Of a stretch of DNA of 29,338 nt, positions 1 to 8,422 are shown in pieces. Both the position numbers and the translations under genes were made by a program. Below the pieces are notes generated by a model that was given only the letters and a program-made list of their open reading frames with translations, was not told the origin of the DNA and did no database searches. Location of the stretch: assembly GCA_900753975.1 (NCBI GenBank), contig CAAEBC010000045.1, positions 1-29,338 of the forward strand, given 5' to 3'. Position 1 is the first letter of the stretch, and each line of letters begins with the position of its first letter. Source of the DNA: Clostridia bacterium. GTDB taxonomy: Bacteria > Bacillota > Clostridia > TANB77 > UBA1234.

Positions 1-81
1 ACTGATTGTGAAATTGCAAATTTGATGGAAATATCACGAATCACACTGTATAGAAGACTTAGGAAGAAAGGGTATAAATAG
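1..81 (+). CDS. C-terminal end of a helix-turn-helix protein (partial), possibly a transposase or resolvase
   Basis: Frame 1 is open from the window edge to a TAG at 79-81 and encodes 26 residues. They include EIANLMEISRITLYRRLRKK, a clear helix-turn-helix with a recognition helix of the ISRITLYRRL type. Such tails occur at the C terminus of serine resolvases and of some REP-associated Y1 transposases (RAYTs). The catalytic part lies outside the window, so the family cannot be decided here. A copy of the local palindromic repeat begins only 21 bp after the stop, which suits a transposase sitting beside its own repeats, but that is inference. Confidence 0.6.
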   Translation, partial: TDCEIANLMEISRITLYRRLRKKGYK

Positions 82-102
82 AGAGAGGGGTTGTTTAAGG
101 GT

Positions 103-128
103 AACAAAAAGGAGTGTCCCTGTTTGTT
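103..128 (+). repeat. REP-like palindromic repeat, copy 1
   Basis: Imperfect palindrome with arms AACAAA and TTTGTT around a GGA-GTG-TCC core. The same 23-26 bp unit, with core GGAGTGTCCCTGTTTGTT, recurs at 2045, 2071 and 2228. It is followed at 121-147 by slipped repeats of TGTTTGTTGCTG, a sign of local replication slippage. Confidence 0.75.
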
Positions 129-156
129 GCTGTTGCTGTTTGTTGCTGTGTATGTC

Positions 157-186
157 TTGAATTATATGCAAAGTATAGGGTATAAT
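157..186 (+). promoter_or_regulatory. Putative sigma-A promoter for the 248-1985 gene pair
   Basis: TTGAAT at 157-162 and a perfect TATAAT at 181-186 are separated by 18 bp. The first gene starts at 248, so the leader would be about 55 nt. This is a sequence match only. Confidence 0.5.
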
Positions 187-247
187 TTAGTAAGGAGAGA
201 AATGCTTTGAATGTAAAATTAAATATTTTTGAAAGGAGGGATTGAAA

Positions 248-874
248 ATGCAAAAACAAACTATGAAGATACTCTTTAAAGATAGTATAAAATCATATTT
301 GTTAGTGTTTTTAATGAGCATACTTGCCGGTTTATCAGTAGTGATATGTTTTGCACTTCCAAATAATGATTTGTGGGCATTTTCGTACTGGAGTGCGGAA
401 ACGTTTGGCTTTTGGATGTTTAGTACATCACTTATAGTTTTATTAAGTGAAAAAAGGAAAACAGCCATTATAAATGCTTTTATGTATGTATTTATAGTTT
501 TTTTAATTACAACTATATATCAATCATATAAAATGTATTTTAATTTCTATACACCATTTGACTCAGAGATGGAGTTGTCAATTAGTAGTATTGATGGATG
601 GCTATTTTATAGTATCATACCTGCACTTGTGTGTGGATTTTTAGGAGCTATATTATGGAGTGGACGAAAAAATAAAATATATAGCAAAGTGTTTTGTGTC
701 TTGCCAGCAGTGTTTATTTTGATAGAAACGATTATTTTGTTTATTTCTGTATTTACTAAGCATACAAAATTATTTTCAGCAATAACTGATTTAATTTGGC
801 TAATATTATATGTTGTGTTTTTAATAAAAAATGTCTTTGTTATGCGAAAAGTATATGGTGAAAATAGAGAATAA
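248..874 (+). CDS. Hypothetical polytopic membrane protein (208 aa)
   Basis: I do not recognise a family. The ATG at 248 is chosen over an in-frame TTG at 242 because AAGGAGGG (233-240) sits 7 nt upstream of it. The protein is strongly hydrophobic with about six predicted membrane segments, roughly residues 15-36, 52-66, 74-95, 116-140, 148-168 and 177-200. Short, Lys/Arg-containing loops separate them. No catalytic motif is visible. It is followed after 46 bp by an exported or anchored protein with its own strong ribosome site, so the two are probably co-transcribed. Confidence 0.7.
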   Translation: MQKQTMKILFKDSIKSYLLVFLMSILAGLSVVICFALPNNDLWAFSYWSAETFGFWMFSTSLIVLLSEKRKTAIINAFMYVFIVFLITTIYQSYKMYFNFYTPFDSEMELSISSIDGWLFYSIIPALVCGFLGAILWSGRKNKIYSKVFCVLPAVFILIETIILFISVFTKHTKLFSAITDLIWLILYVVFLIKNVFVMRKVYGENRE

Positions 875-920
875 TTTAAAGGTTGATTATTAAGAATCTT
901 AAATTTGAAGGGAGGAAAAA

Positions 921-1985
921 ATGAAGAAAAGTTTAAAGTGTGCTTTTATAGCTTTAATCGTCTTATTTGGAATCGTTATGATTGATACAATACAAGCTAA
1001 ATTATTTAATAATGTACCAATTATTAAAATAGTCGAAGATTATAACGGTGGAAATTTGTATCAAAACCATAAAGGGATATTTGTAGATACGTATATATTT
1101 ACTGATGGTAGCAAAAAAACTTTTTTTAAGTGGGAAAGAAAAGATAAAAGAGAAAGCAAAACATTAAGTTTTGAAAAAAACGGATGTTTCATGTCTTTGC
1201 CGGTAGAGTATGAAAATGAAATAATAGTCAATCCTGAAAATGCAGAGCCTTATTTTGAAAAGTCACTTTTTGACGTTTATTACAAAGTAGCTTATGAAGA
1301 GGGAAAAAGAAACGGTTATATTTTTGGACGTTTATTCACAGTTTTACAATTGGATAGGGCAGATTATGAGCAATATCTCACTGGTGGTGATTCGATAAAT
1401 GAGTATGCTTTTGCATTTGACGGAAAGCACTATTACATAATGACTGTCCCTCCAGATTTACAGGTTTTAAATATAGAAGATGTAGAACAATATAATAACG
1501 TGTCAAATATTTGTCGCAAAAGTGCAATAGAAACAATTATTCAAATGAACGATTTTAACAAATACGATGATGATCAATTTTGGGAGAGTTCGGAAACATA
1601 TAGTGGCGATCATGTTTATTTTAAATATTATCCATACCGTGCATACGGTGAAATAGAAACGGATGAGGATAAGGATATATACTTCACATTGATGTTATCT
1701 CAACCTGTCAAAAAAGGTGCCGGAGGAATTTGGTGTGTTGAAAGGGTTTATGATGCCGATAAATATGGATATATATATTCTATTTTTCCAGATAATAAAC
1801 CATTCTCGGCAATGCAAACATATACAAAACAACAAAACATATGTGACAGCGGTGAAGAACAAGAATTACTAAATCCCGAAAGTGTTGCGTTGGCATTTGT
1901 TCATTCATATTACGCACACACAAAAGCTACTTTAGACAGTTTTGAAAAAGTCTCAACTCCACCAAGTGGTGATTTTAGATTTTAA
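921..1985 (+). CDS. Hypothetical exported or membrane-anchored protein (354 aa)
   Basis: The ATG at 921 follows GGGAGG with good spacing. The N terminus, MKKSLKCAFIALIVLFGIVM, has two or three lysines and then a hydrophobic stretch to about residue 24, with IQAK near residue 27. It is therefore either a signal peptide or a membrane anchor with an outside domain. The rest is soluble and rich in Tyr, Asp and Glu, with no motif I can name. There is no lipobox cysteine. The last 23 codons and the 3' flank are duplicated downstream at 2099, so the true end at 1985 borders a tandem duplication. Function unknown. Confidence 0.7.
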   Translation: MKKSLKCAFIALIVLFGIVMIDTIQAKLFNNVPIIKIVEDYNGGNLYQNHKGIFVDTYIFTDGSKKTFFKWERKDKRESKTLSFEKNGCFMSLPVEYENEIIVNPENAEPYFEKSLFDVYYKVAYEEGKRNGYIFGRLFTVLQLDRADYEQYLTGGDSINEYAFAFDGKHYYIMTVPPDLQVLNIEDVEQYNNVSNICRKSAIETIIQMNDFNKYDDDQFWESSETYSGDHVYFKYYPYRAYGEIETDEDKDIYFTLMLSQPVKKGAGGIWCVERVYDADKYGYIYSIFPDNKPFSAMQTYTKQQNICDSGEEQELLNPESVALAFVHSYYAHTKATLDSFEKVSTPPSGDFRF

Positions 1986-2039
1986 TAAATATTTTATAGG
2001 TACTATAAAAACCTTAAAATGAGATATTAAAGAGAGCAA

Positions 2040-2098
2040 AAAGTAACGAAAAGGAGTGTCCCTGTTTGTTAAAAAGGAGTGTCCCTGTTTGTTACTTT
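2040..2098 (+). repeat. Tandem pair of REP-like palindromes, copies 2 and 3
   Basis: Two copies of the GGAGTGTCCCTGTTTGTT unit (2045-2070 and 2071-2093) sit head to tail. They are bracketed by AAAGTAAC (2040-2047) and GTTACTTT (2091-2098), which are perfect inverted complements. This suggests the full unit has longer arms than the other copies show: AAAGTAACAAA at one end and TTTGTTACTTT at the other. Confidence 0.75.
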
Positions 2099-2227
2099 AC
2101 ACACAAAAGCTACTTTAGACAGTTTTGAAAAAGTCTCAACTCCACCAAGTGGTGATTTTAGATTTTAATAAACATTTTATAGGTATTATAAAAACCTTAA
2201 AATGAGATATTAAAGAGAGCCAAAAGT

Positions 2228-2253
2228 AACAAAAAGGAGTGTCCCTGTTTGTT
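2228..2253 (+). repeat. REP-like palindromic repeat, copy 4
   Basis: Identical over its length to copy 1 at 103-128. It ends in GTTTGTT, which leads directly into the 33-bp tandem repeat. Confidence 0.75.
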
Positions 2254-2316
2254 TCTTGTTTGTTTCTGTTGAGAGATTATTATGTTTCTTGTTTGTTTCT
2301 GTTGAGAGATTATTAT
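2251..2316 (+). repeat. Perfect 33-bp tandem repeat, two copies
   Basis: The unit begins GTTTCTTGTTTGTTTCTG and ends GAGAGATTATTAT. Copies are 2251-2283 and 2284-2316, without mismatch. The second copy supplies a -35-like TTGTTT for the promoter of the next operon. Confidence 0.9.
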
Positions 2317-2321
2317 ATAAT
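2293..2321 (+). promoter_or_regulatory. Putative sigma-A promoter for the unknown three-gene operon
   Basis: TTGTTT (2293-2298) and TATAAT (2316-2321) are separated by 17 bp, 50 bp before the first likely start codon. The -35 lies inside the repeat-derived sequence. Confidence 0.45.
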
Positions 2322-2370
2322 TATATGAGAAGAAATTTTACTTAAACAAAGTGTGAATGAGGTGACTGTG

Positions 2371-4839
2371 GTGGAAGAGGAAAGGATAAAAGAATATGTA
2401 AGAAATAACATGGATTATTTGCAGGTTTTTCGATGGGATTCTAAATTAACATTTAGAGATTTTATTATAGATGGTGAGAGAGTTAATAATAGTAAAGTTT
2501 ACGATATGATGTTTGAAGATATGACTGGACTTGAGGAGTATAGTTACACAGCATTAACAGCTTTGCTTAGCAACAGCAGATGTAAAGATACTGAGATGCA
2601 AAATGCTATTCAAAGTGCAATTGTTTCAAAGCTGGATAAAGAGCCATTTTATATTGATGACATGGAAATATCTTTTATGCTAAAAATTGCTCATTCATAT
2701 AATTTAGTTGCCAATAAACTTTCAAAAGATGTTATTGATAAGATAATTGGTAATATTCGTTCCAATGCTTCTAGATTAAGAGGTCAGCCTGTCTGTGATA
2801 TTATTTCGAAAATGGATAATTACTTTGATTGTGCAAACATCATAAAATGGGCTGATCAAATAGATGAAGAAAAAGTTGAAATGCTAAATAGAATGTATTC
2901 AGAAAATAGAAATGCGTTGAAATTTGTTAATTATGAAATTTTTTTGGATGATATATATACAAAGTTTTCAAAGTCGGCAATTGAAAGAATTTCAAGATTT
3001 CCAGGTATGAGTGCTAAAATTATTCAAATAGCTAAGAGCAATCCTGATGCACTAGAAGCTTTTGCGAAATATTTTGATAAAGACCAAAATTTTCTTGAAA
3101 ATTTAGAAGAGTTTAATATTGCTGTAACTAACTTTTTTGTGCTTAAAAATGAAGTTAGTGTTAATAGTGTGAATTTTGAAGATAAAGATAACGTGATGAG
3201 TTGGTTAATTGGTGCAAATAGTAAAACAAATTTGTTTGATATGAATTTTAGATTTCCAATAGAATATTCAGAAAATTATGAAGAAGTAAGAAGAAGAAAA
3301 TGTCTTAGTGATTTTGATTTGGCAACATCTATAATCAATGAGAATATGGAGAAGATGCAAAATGAAAATATATCTATGTTTGAAAAAGAAAACATAAGAG
3401 AAGCAATAGCGAAAGCATCTCAAAAAAAGAAAGATGCCTACTTTAATTATATGTATGGAATGACATATGAAGAGGCTGCAGGATTTGTTAAAGACTATGG
3501 TAGCGATTTAAAAAATATAGAAAATGTAGATGACGAAAGAAAATTAGTTGAACGTATAAAAAATGAATTACAAGCTGGAGATAGATTAGATAGTTTTATA
3601 AAAGAAGGTACTCCACAATCTCTTTACAAAATGTTTGAAACAAAAAAGAAAATAGCAAGAGAGTGTGCGAAAACGTATATGACTGAGTTTAAAGGAATGG
3701 AAGCTAAAGTAGAAGATTGCATAAAATCTACCGATGAAAATTTACATGAAATTGTAATTGTAGATGGAGAAAAAGTAGATATTGTAAAACCAAAGGGTAA
3801 AATGGATATGTTATTACATAGCATAGATACAGGGTTTTTAGAAGAGAAAAAAGCACCAGAAAGTTATGTGGATGTTTGGAATAACCAAACTATTAAAGAA
3901 GATCATATTTTATCTACGGTGTATGTAAATCAAGATTTCATGGGAATGCCACCGGTTGGAGATGCAGGGGTAATGTATGCGTTTACAGATATGCCAAGAG
4001 AAAATATTAAACTTATGGGTGTATCTGATATAAATACGTATTCTAAAAGTTTTGCTTTCGATTCCTCGACAAGACAGTATATGTCAGCACAAACGATGGG
4101 GAATACTTCGAGGCGAGTGTATAATGAATTTGCAATAGAAAGAAGTAAACCAAACTATGTTGTACTTTTTGATGACTCATCTGAAGTTGTGAAAGAAAAT
4201 TCGTTAAAAGCAGCTAAAGAATTTGGGATACCAATAGTGTATTTAGATAAAAAAGAAATAGCAGAGGAACAAGTTAAGGCATTACAAACAATGCTTGATA
4301 AATTTGAAGAGGAGAAAAATCCAGAAGTATTGTCTAGGCTAATAAATAAGTACGAAACGAATATGTCAGGTTGGCTTTTAAATAGAAGTGAAGTAGAAGA
4401 TAAATCAAATACGAGTAAGATTGATAACAGCAGATTTGCGAGTATGTTTGATGACATTGGTGGAAAAATTATTGAAAGTGCAAAAAGTTATATAGAACAT
4501 ACTGATGGCAAAGGAACAGAATTGCTTACTATTGCTAAAACTATAGTGGAAGAACAAGAACTTTATGAAACGAATGCTGAGCAAATAGGTGAGAAAAAGA
4601 TTTCACCAACAGCTATGACACAAGTGGTTAGTCAAGTGAAAGAAAAATTAAATGATACATTTAGAAGTAACAATATGGAAGCTTATGTAATAAGTGAAAA
4701 AATGGATTATGATAAGTACATTCGAATGCTTGATGTCACAAAATGTGCAATATGTAGGGAACAAATAACGTTTGAAGAATTGAAAAATGCAAGACAAATT
4801 GAAGAGCATGAAAATAAAAGGGAGGAACAAAGTAGATGA
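2371..4839 (+). CDS. Large uncharacterised protein (about 822 aa)
   Basis: I do not recognise a named family. GTG at 2371 is the best start: GAGGTG (2359-2364) is 6 nt upstream, while the alternatives at 2353, 2362 and 2368 lack a spaced ribosome site. The protein is soluble, with no signal or membrane segment. The first 400 or so residues look helical and charged. A region near residues 500-640 looks like a compact alpha/beta domain, with YVNQDFMGMPP, AFTDMP, YNEFAIERSKPNYVVLFDD and then SLKAAKEFGIPIVYLDKK, a strand-helix-strand pattern. The C terminus has CAIC near residue 800, a lone Cys pair. It overlaps the next gene by 4 nt (ATGA), so the two are translationally coupled. Confidence 0.75.
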   Translation: MEEERIKEYVRNNMDYLQVFRWDSKLTFRDFIIDGERVNNSKVYDMMFEDMTGLEEYSYTALTALLSNSRCKDTEMQNAIQSAIVSKLDKEPFYIDDMEISFMLKIAHSYNLVANKLSKDVIDKIIGNIRSNASRLRGQPVCDIISKMDNYFDCANIIKWADQIDEEKVEMLNRMYSENRNALKFVNYEIFLDDIYTKFSKSAIERISRFPGMSAKIIQIAKSNPDALEAFAKYFDKDQNFLENLEEFNIAVTNFFVLKNEVSVNSVNFEDKDNVMSWLIGANSKTNLFDMNFRFPIEYSENYEEVRRRKCLSDFDLATSIINENMEKMQNENISMFEKENIREAIAKASQKKKDAYFNYMYGMTYEEAAGFVKDYGSDLKNIENVDDERKLVERIKNELQAGDRLDSFIKEGTPQSLYKMFETKKKIARECAKTYMTEFKGMEAKVEDCIKSTDENLHEIVIVDGEKVDIVKPKGKMDMLLHSIDTGFLEEKKAPESYVDVWNNQTIKEDHILSTVYVNQDFMGMPPVGDAGVMYAFTDMPRENIKLMGVSDINTYSKSFAFDSSTRQYMSAQTMGNTSRRVYNEFAIERSKPNYVVLFDDSSEVVKENSLKAAKEFGIPIVYLDKKEIAEEQVKALQTMLDKFEEEKNPEVLSRLINKYETNMSGWLLNRSEVEDKSNTSKIDNSRFASMFDDIGGKIIESAKSYIEHTDGKGTELLTIAKTIVEEQELYETNAEQIGEKKISPTAMTQVVSQVKEKLNDTFRSNNMEAYVISEKMDYDKYIRMLDVTKCAICREQITFEELKNARQIEEHENKREEQSR

Positions 4840-5144
4840 TAGAACCAAGATACAAAAGAGCATATACAGAAGTATTGGAAGTTATTTCTCATTTCTCACC
4901 TCAAGAAATTGCAAATATTCCAAAAGAAAAAATACGTTTTTATGAAAAGAATAAAGATAAAAATTATGAATTTAAAATTAATATGAATGAAAAAGTTGAA
5001 AATTATGGTTTATCTAGAGAAGCCAATGCTATATTAGTTTCAATATTTTTAGATTATTTTATAGATGATGAATATAGGAGAAATGGATTTATTGAGATGT
5101 TAAAGGATAATCAAAAAAGACGAAACAATGCTCAAAGTAAGTGA
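4836..5144 (+). CDS. Small uncharacterised soluble protein (102 aa)
   Basis: The ATG at 4836 overlaps the preceding stop, and GGGAGG lies about 12 nt upstream. The product is charged and predicted mostly helical (for example FSPQEIANIPKEKIRFYEKN, then a helix near ANAILVSIFLDYFID). No family recognised. Its tight position between two unknown genes suggests a subunit or partner of the same unknown system. Confidence 0.7.
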   Translation: MIEPRYKRAYTEVLEVISHFSPQEIANIPKEKIRFYEKNKDKNYEFKINMNEKVENYGLSREANAILVSIFLDYFIDDEYRRNGFIEMLKDNQKRRNNAQSK

Positions 5145-5156
5145 GAGGTGTGCAAT

Positions 5157-6345
5157 ATGGATAGATTTGAAATGTTTGCAATAAGGAAAATATATTCTAA
5201 ATATATTGATGAGTATTTTGATAAAATAAAAAATTATGAGCTTTTAAGAAAAGTACAAGATTTGGACGATATTGGACCACTTCCTGGATATACAGATTTA
5301 CAAGATGTTGTTTATGTGCATATGGAAAAAGTTTGCAATGAAAAAGGCATTGAGATGGAAGATGTGACAAGCGAAACTATAAATAAGCAACTACGCGAAG
5401 CTTTGCGTGCAATACCATATACAGAAGCCGAAGTAAATCATATTTATTGCGCTAAGGATTATAGGGGTGAAAAGCCATATTTAGATATTGCTACCAAAAG
5501 GTTTCTTCTTTCGCTTTATGGAGCAAAAGATATAAGTGAACTTACAGAAATGCTTGAAAAAGATAAGGTAGAATGGGAGTATAATAAAGATGTTTATAAT
5601 CGTGTTATACGAATAGTGAATAAAAAATTTGAAACTAAAGAAGATGTTGTTGCTTGTATTAATAAAGAAGTTGAAGCTTTATTTACTAGAGAATTTAATT
5701 GTGGTGGTTTTGCTTTAGAAATATACGATTGGGTGCTATGTGAAGATAGAGACCGTGATGTGGAAGTTTCGAAAGTTTTAGTAAATCCTAGTGTGAGACT
5801 TTTGGGAGATACGCAGCTACAAGATGATGAATATTTAGTTGTGCTAGATACGGCAAGTTATCATTTTATTAAAAATAAAGACGGAAAGTTTTGGGAAAAG
5901 ATGCGGAAATTCTCATGTCGAAGAATTTGATGGTTGGTCAAATTCTAAGAAAGAAAAAGATTTAGTATATTTTGCAGTAAAAAAAGATCACGATATGAAT
6001 TTTAGATATGGTGATATATTTTATGGAGATAAAGAAGTAAAAGTATTAACGTATGACGAATTAGTGTTACAAGCAATAAGAAGCGACGAGAATAGTTTTG
6101 AATATCATAATCACGCGTATGAAGTTAAAAAAAGAGAAGATGAATTTTATGATATTTTTAGTAATGATGAAAAAGTAGCAGAAGCTATTTATGAAGATGA
6201 TAGTTGTGCAGTGATTATAGATGACGACAAGAAGGAGTATGTAAGGAATACTAGATCAAGATACTACGAAAATTTGTATAAGAAAGATTTAGAAAAAGTT
6301 AGAAGTAGACCTTATCCCGAGCCACCGAAAGATGAGAGATGGTAG
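5157..6345 (+). pseudogene. Uncharacterised gene broken by a frameshift (about 396 aa if intact)
   Basis: The first reading frame starts at ATG 5157 (GAGAGG 8 nt upstream) and stops at 5930. From about 5893 the next frame is open and coding-like: GKRCGNSHVEEFDGWSNSKK and then VYFAVKKDHDMNFRYG. It runs without a stop into the 116-residue frame ending at 6345. The downstream ATG at 5995 has no ribosome site, so it is a continuation rather than a gene. Removing one T from the TTTTGGG run at 5889-5895 joins both frames. The protein contains NCGGFALEIYDW near residue 180, a Cys-Gly-Gly motif of unknown meaning, and the tail is acidic. It may be a real pseudogene, a sequencing error or programmed slippage. 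Function unknown. Confidence 0.75.
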
Positions 6346-6357
6346 AATAATAAAGTA

Positions 6358-6386
6358 TAGATAAATAGTATATTTTGTGATATAAT
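6358..6386 (+). promoter_or_regulatory. Putative promoter of uvrB
   Basis: TATAAT at 6381-6386 is preceded by TGA, giving an extended -10 (TGATATAAT). The -35 position holds only TAGATA. It lies in the short gap before uvrB, 25 bp from the start codon. Confidence 0.5.
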
Positions 6387-6411
6387 CCTAGAAATATAGG
6401 AGAGTAAAAAT

Positions 6412-8364
6412 ATGTTTAAATTACATTCAAAATTTGAGCCGACTGGTGATCAGCCAGAGGCTATAAAATCTTTAGTCGATGGAATAAAGAAAGGTGATAA
6501 ATTTCAGACGTTACTTGGTGTTACTGGTTCTGGTAAAACTTTTACTATGGCGAATATTATTAATCAAGTTCAAAAACCAACTCTTATTTTAGCGCATAAT
6601 AAGACTTTGGCTGGTCAGCTATATTCAGAGTTTAAAGAGTTTTTTCCTGAGAATGCAGTTGAATACTTTGTATCTTATTATGATTATTATCAACCAGAAG
6701 CATATATGCCACAAACTGATACATATATAGAAAAAGATTCTGCTGTAAATGAAGAAATAGATAAGCTTCGTCACTCTGCAACTGCAGCACTTTTCGAACG
6801 AAAAGATGTTATTATTGTTGCAAGTGTTTCGTGTATTTATGGCTTGGGAGATCCAGAAGATTATAGTGGACTTACGTTGTCTCTAAGGCCTGGAATGGAG
6901 ATTGGAAGGGACAAACTTTTAAGAGATTTAATAGATAGGCAATACGATAGAAATGAACTTGAATTTGTTAGAGGCAAGTTTAGAGCAAAAGGTGATACTG
7001 TTGAGATATATCCGTCTAATGAAAACGAAAAGGCAATTAGAGTGGAGTTTTTTGGCGATGAAATTGAAAAAATTTCTGAGATAAATCCTTTGACTGGTCA
7101 AAGAATTGCTGTCAGAAATCATGTATTAATTTTCCCTAACTCACACTATGCTACTTCTAAAGATAAGATGGAAAAAGCAATAGTAACTATAGAGCAAGAA
7201 TTAGAAGAAAGAATAAAATATTTTAAGGAAAATGATAAGCTTATAGAAGCACAGAGAATAGAGCAGAGAACAAATTTCGATATTGAGATGATGCGTGAAA
7301 CTGGCTTTTGCCAAGGTATAGAAAACTATTCAAGACATATAAGTGGTAGAGCACCTGGCAGTGCACCATACACATTACTTGATTATTTTCCAAAGGATTT
7401 TCTTATGCTTATTGATGAATCTCATGTTACAGTACCTCAAGTAAGGGCGATGTATAATGGTGATAGGGCGAGAAAAAACACATTGGTTGATTATGGCTTT
7501 AGACTTCCATCTGCTTATGATAATAGACCACTTACTTTTGAAGAGTGGGAAGGAAAGATTAATCAAGTCGTATTTGTGAGCGCTACTCCAGCTGATTATG
7601 AGGAAAAACATTCAGTAAATACAGCTGAGCAAATTATTAGACCAACAGGACTTCTTGATCCTAAGATTGAGGTTAAACCTTTAGAAAATCAAGTGGACGA
7701 CTTGATAGAGCAAATAAGAGAGACTACTGAAAAAGGCGAAAGAGTTTTAGTTACTACTCTTACTAAAAAGATGGCTGAGGATTTGACGGCATACCTTAAG
7801 GAGTTAAATATTAAGGTTACATATATGCACTCTGATGTAGATACTCTTGAAAGATTAACTATTCTTAAAGAACTACGTCAAGGTAAGTATGATGTTTTAG
7901 TTGGTATTAACTTATTAAGAGAAGGACTAGATTTACCAGAAGTTTCGCTTGTTGCAATTTTAGATGCAGATAAAGAAGGATTTTTACGTAGTGAACGTTC
8001 GCTTATACAGACGATAGGACGTGCTGCTAGAAATGTTAATGGACGAGTTATTATGTATGCAGATGAGCTTACAGATTCAATGGAAAAGGCAATTAAAGAA
8101 ACAAACAGAAGAAGAAAAATCCAGATGGCTTATAACGAAGAACACGGGATTGTTCCACAGACTATTAAGAAAGACATTCGTGATGATATTAAAGCGACAA
8201 TAATAGAAGAATCAGCTGAAAAATATAATGTAAGTAAAGATACAGATGTTAATGAACTAATCAATACATTAACTACTAAGATGCTAGAGCACGCACAAAG
8301 AATGGAATTTGAAGAGGCTGCTAAGATTCGTGATCAGATTAAAGAATTGGAAAATCTTGCGTAA
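6412..8364 (+). CDS. uvrB: Excinuclease ABC subunit B
   Basis: UvrB is the DNA-damage-verifying helicase-like subunit of nucleotide excision repair. It is loaded by UvrA and hands the lesion to UvrC. At 650 residues it is of normal length. Visible motifs: Walker A GVTGSGKT (residues 36-43), the beta-hairpin YYDYYQPEAY (about 89-98) that clamps DNA, the DEAD-type box IDESH, helicase motif VSATPADYE, motif VI QTIGRAARN, and a C-terminal UVR domain (about 614-650, MEFEEAAKIRDQIKELE) that contacts UvrC. ATG 6412 follows AGGAGAG. uvrA, often adjacent, is not in the next genes of this window. Confidence 0.98.
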   Translation: MFKLHSKFEPTGDQPEAIKSLVDGIKKGDKFQTLLGVTGSGKTFTMANIINQVQKPTLILAHNKTLAGQLYSEFKEFFPENAVEYFVSYYDYYQPEAYMPQTDTYIEKDSAVNEEIDKLRHSATAALFERKDVIIVASVSCIYGLGDPEDYSGLTLSLRPGMEIGRDKLLRDLIDRQYDRNELEFVRGKFRAKGDTVEIYPSNENEKAIRVEFFGDEIEKISEINPLTGQRIAVRNHVLIFPNSHYATSKDKMEKAIVTIEQELEERIKYFKENDKLIEAQRIEQRTNFDIEMMRETGFCQGIENYSRHISGRAPGSAPYTLLDYFPKDFLMLIDESHVTVPQVRAMYNGDRARKNTLVDYGFRLPSAYDNRPLTFEEWEGKINQVVFVSATPADYEEKHSVNTAEQIIRPTGLLDPKIEVKPLENQVDDLIEQIRETTEKGERVLVTTLTKKMAEDLTAYLKELNIKVTYMHSDVDTLERLTILKELRQGKYDVLVGINLLREGLDLPEVSLVAILDADKEGFLRSERSLIQTIGRAARNVNGRVIMYADELTDSMEKAIKETNRRRKIQMAYNEEHGIVPQTIKKDIRDDIKATIIEESAEKYNVSKDTDVNELINTLTTKMLEHAQRMEFEEAAKIRDQIKELENLA

Positions 8365-8422
8365 AAAGACTTTATCTAAGACGCATATAAAAGTAATAAT
8401 ATAGAATATTTGGAGGTAATTT

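Larger units (their letters stand above)
1916..2253 (+). repeat. 183-bp-offset direct duplication of a gene end plus REP-like repeat
   Basis: Positions 1916-2070 match 2099-2253 almost base for base, with about four substitutions that I can see (for example ATATT/ACATT and GCAAAA/GCCAAA). Each copy holds the last 23 codons of the upstream 354-aa gene, its stop, the 3' flank and one REP-like palindrome. The second copy is a promoterless gene remnant. The near identity argues for a recent tandem duplication. Confidence 0.9.

Noticed and set aside
1916..2316. CRISPR array
   Set aside because: Repeats are directly adjacent or nested with no regular unique spacers and no cas genes nearby.
4155..4457. 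100-residue - strand frame in the 822-aa gene
   Set aside because: Leu/Ser-rich antisense reading of a charged coding sequence, without start signals.
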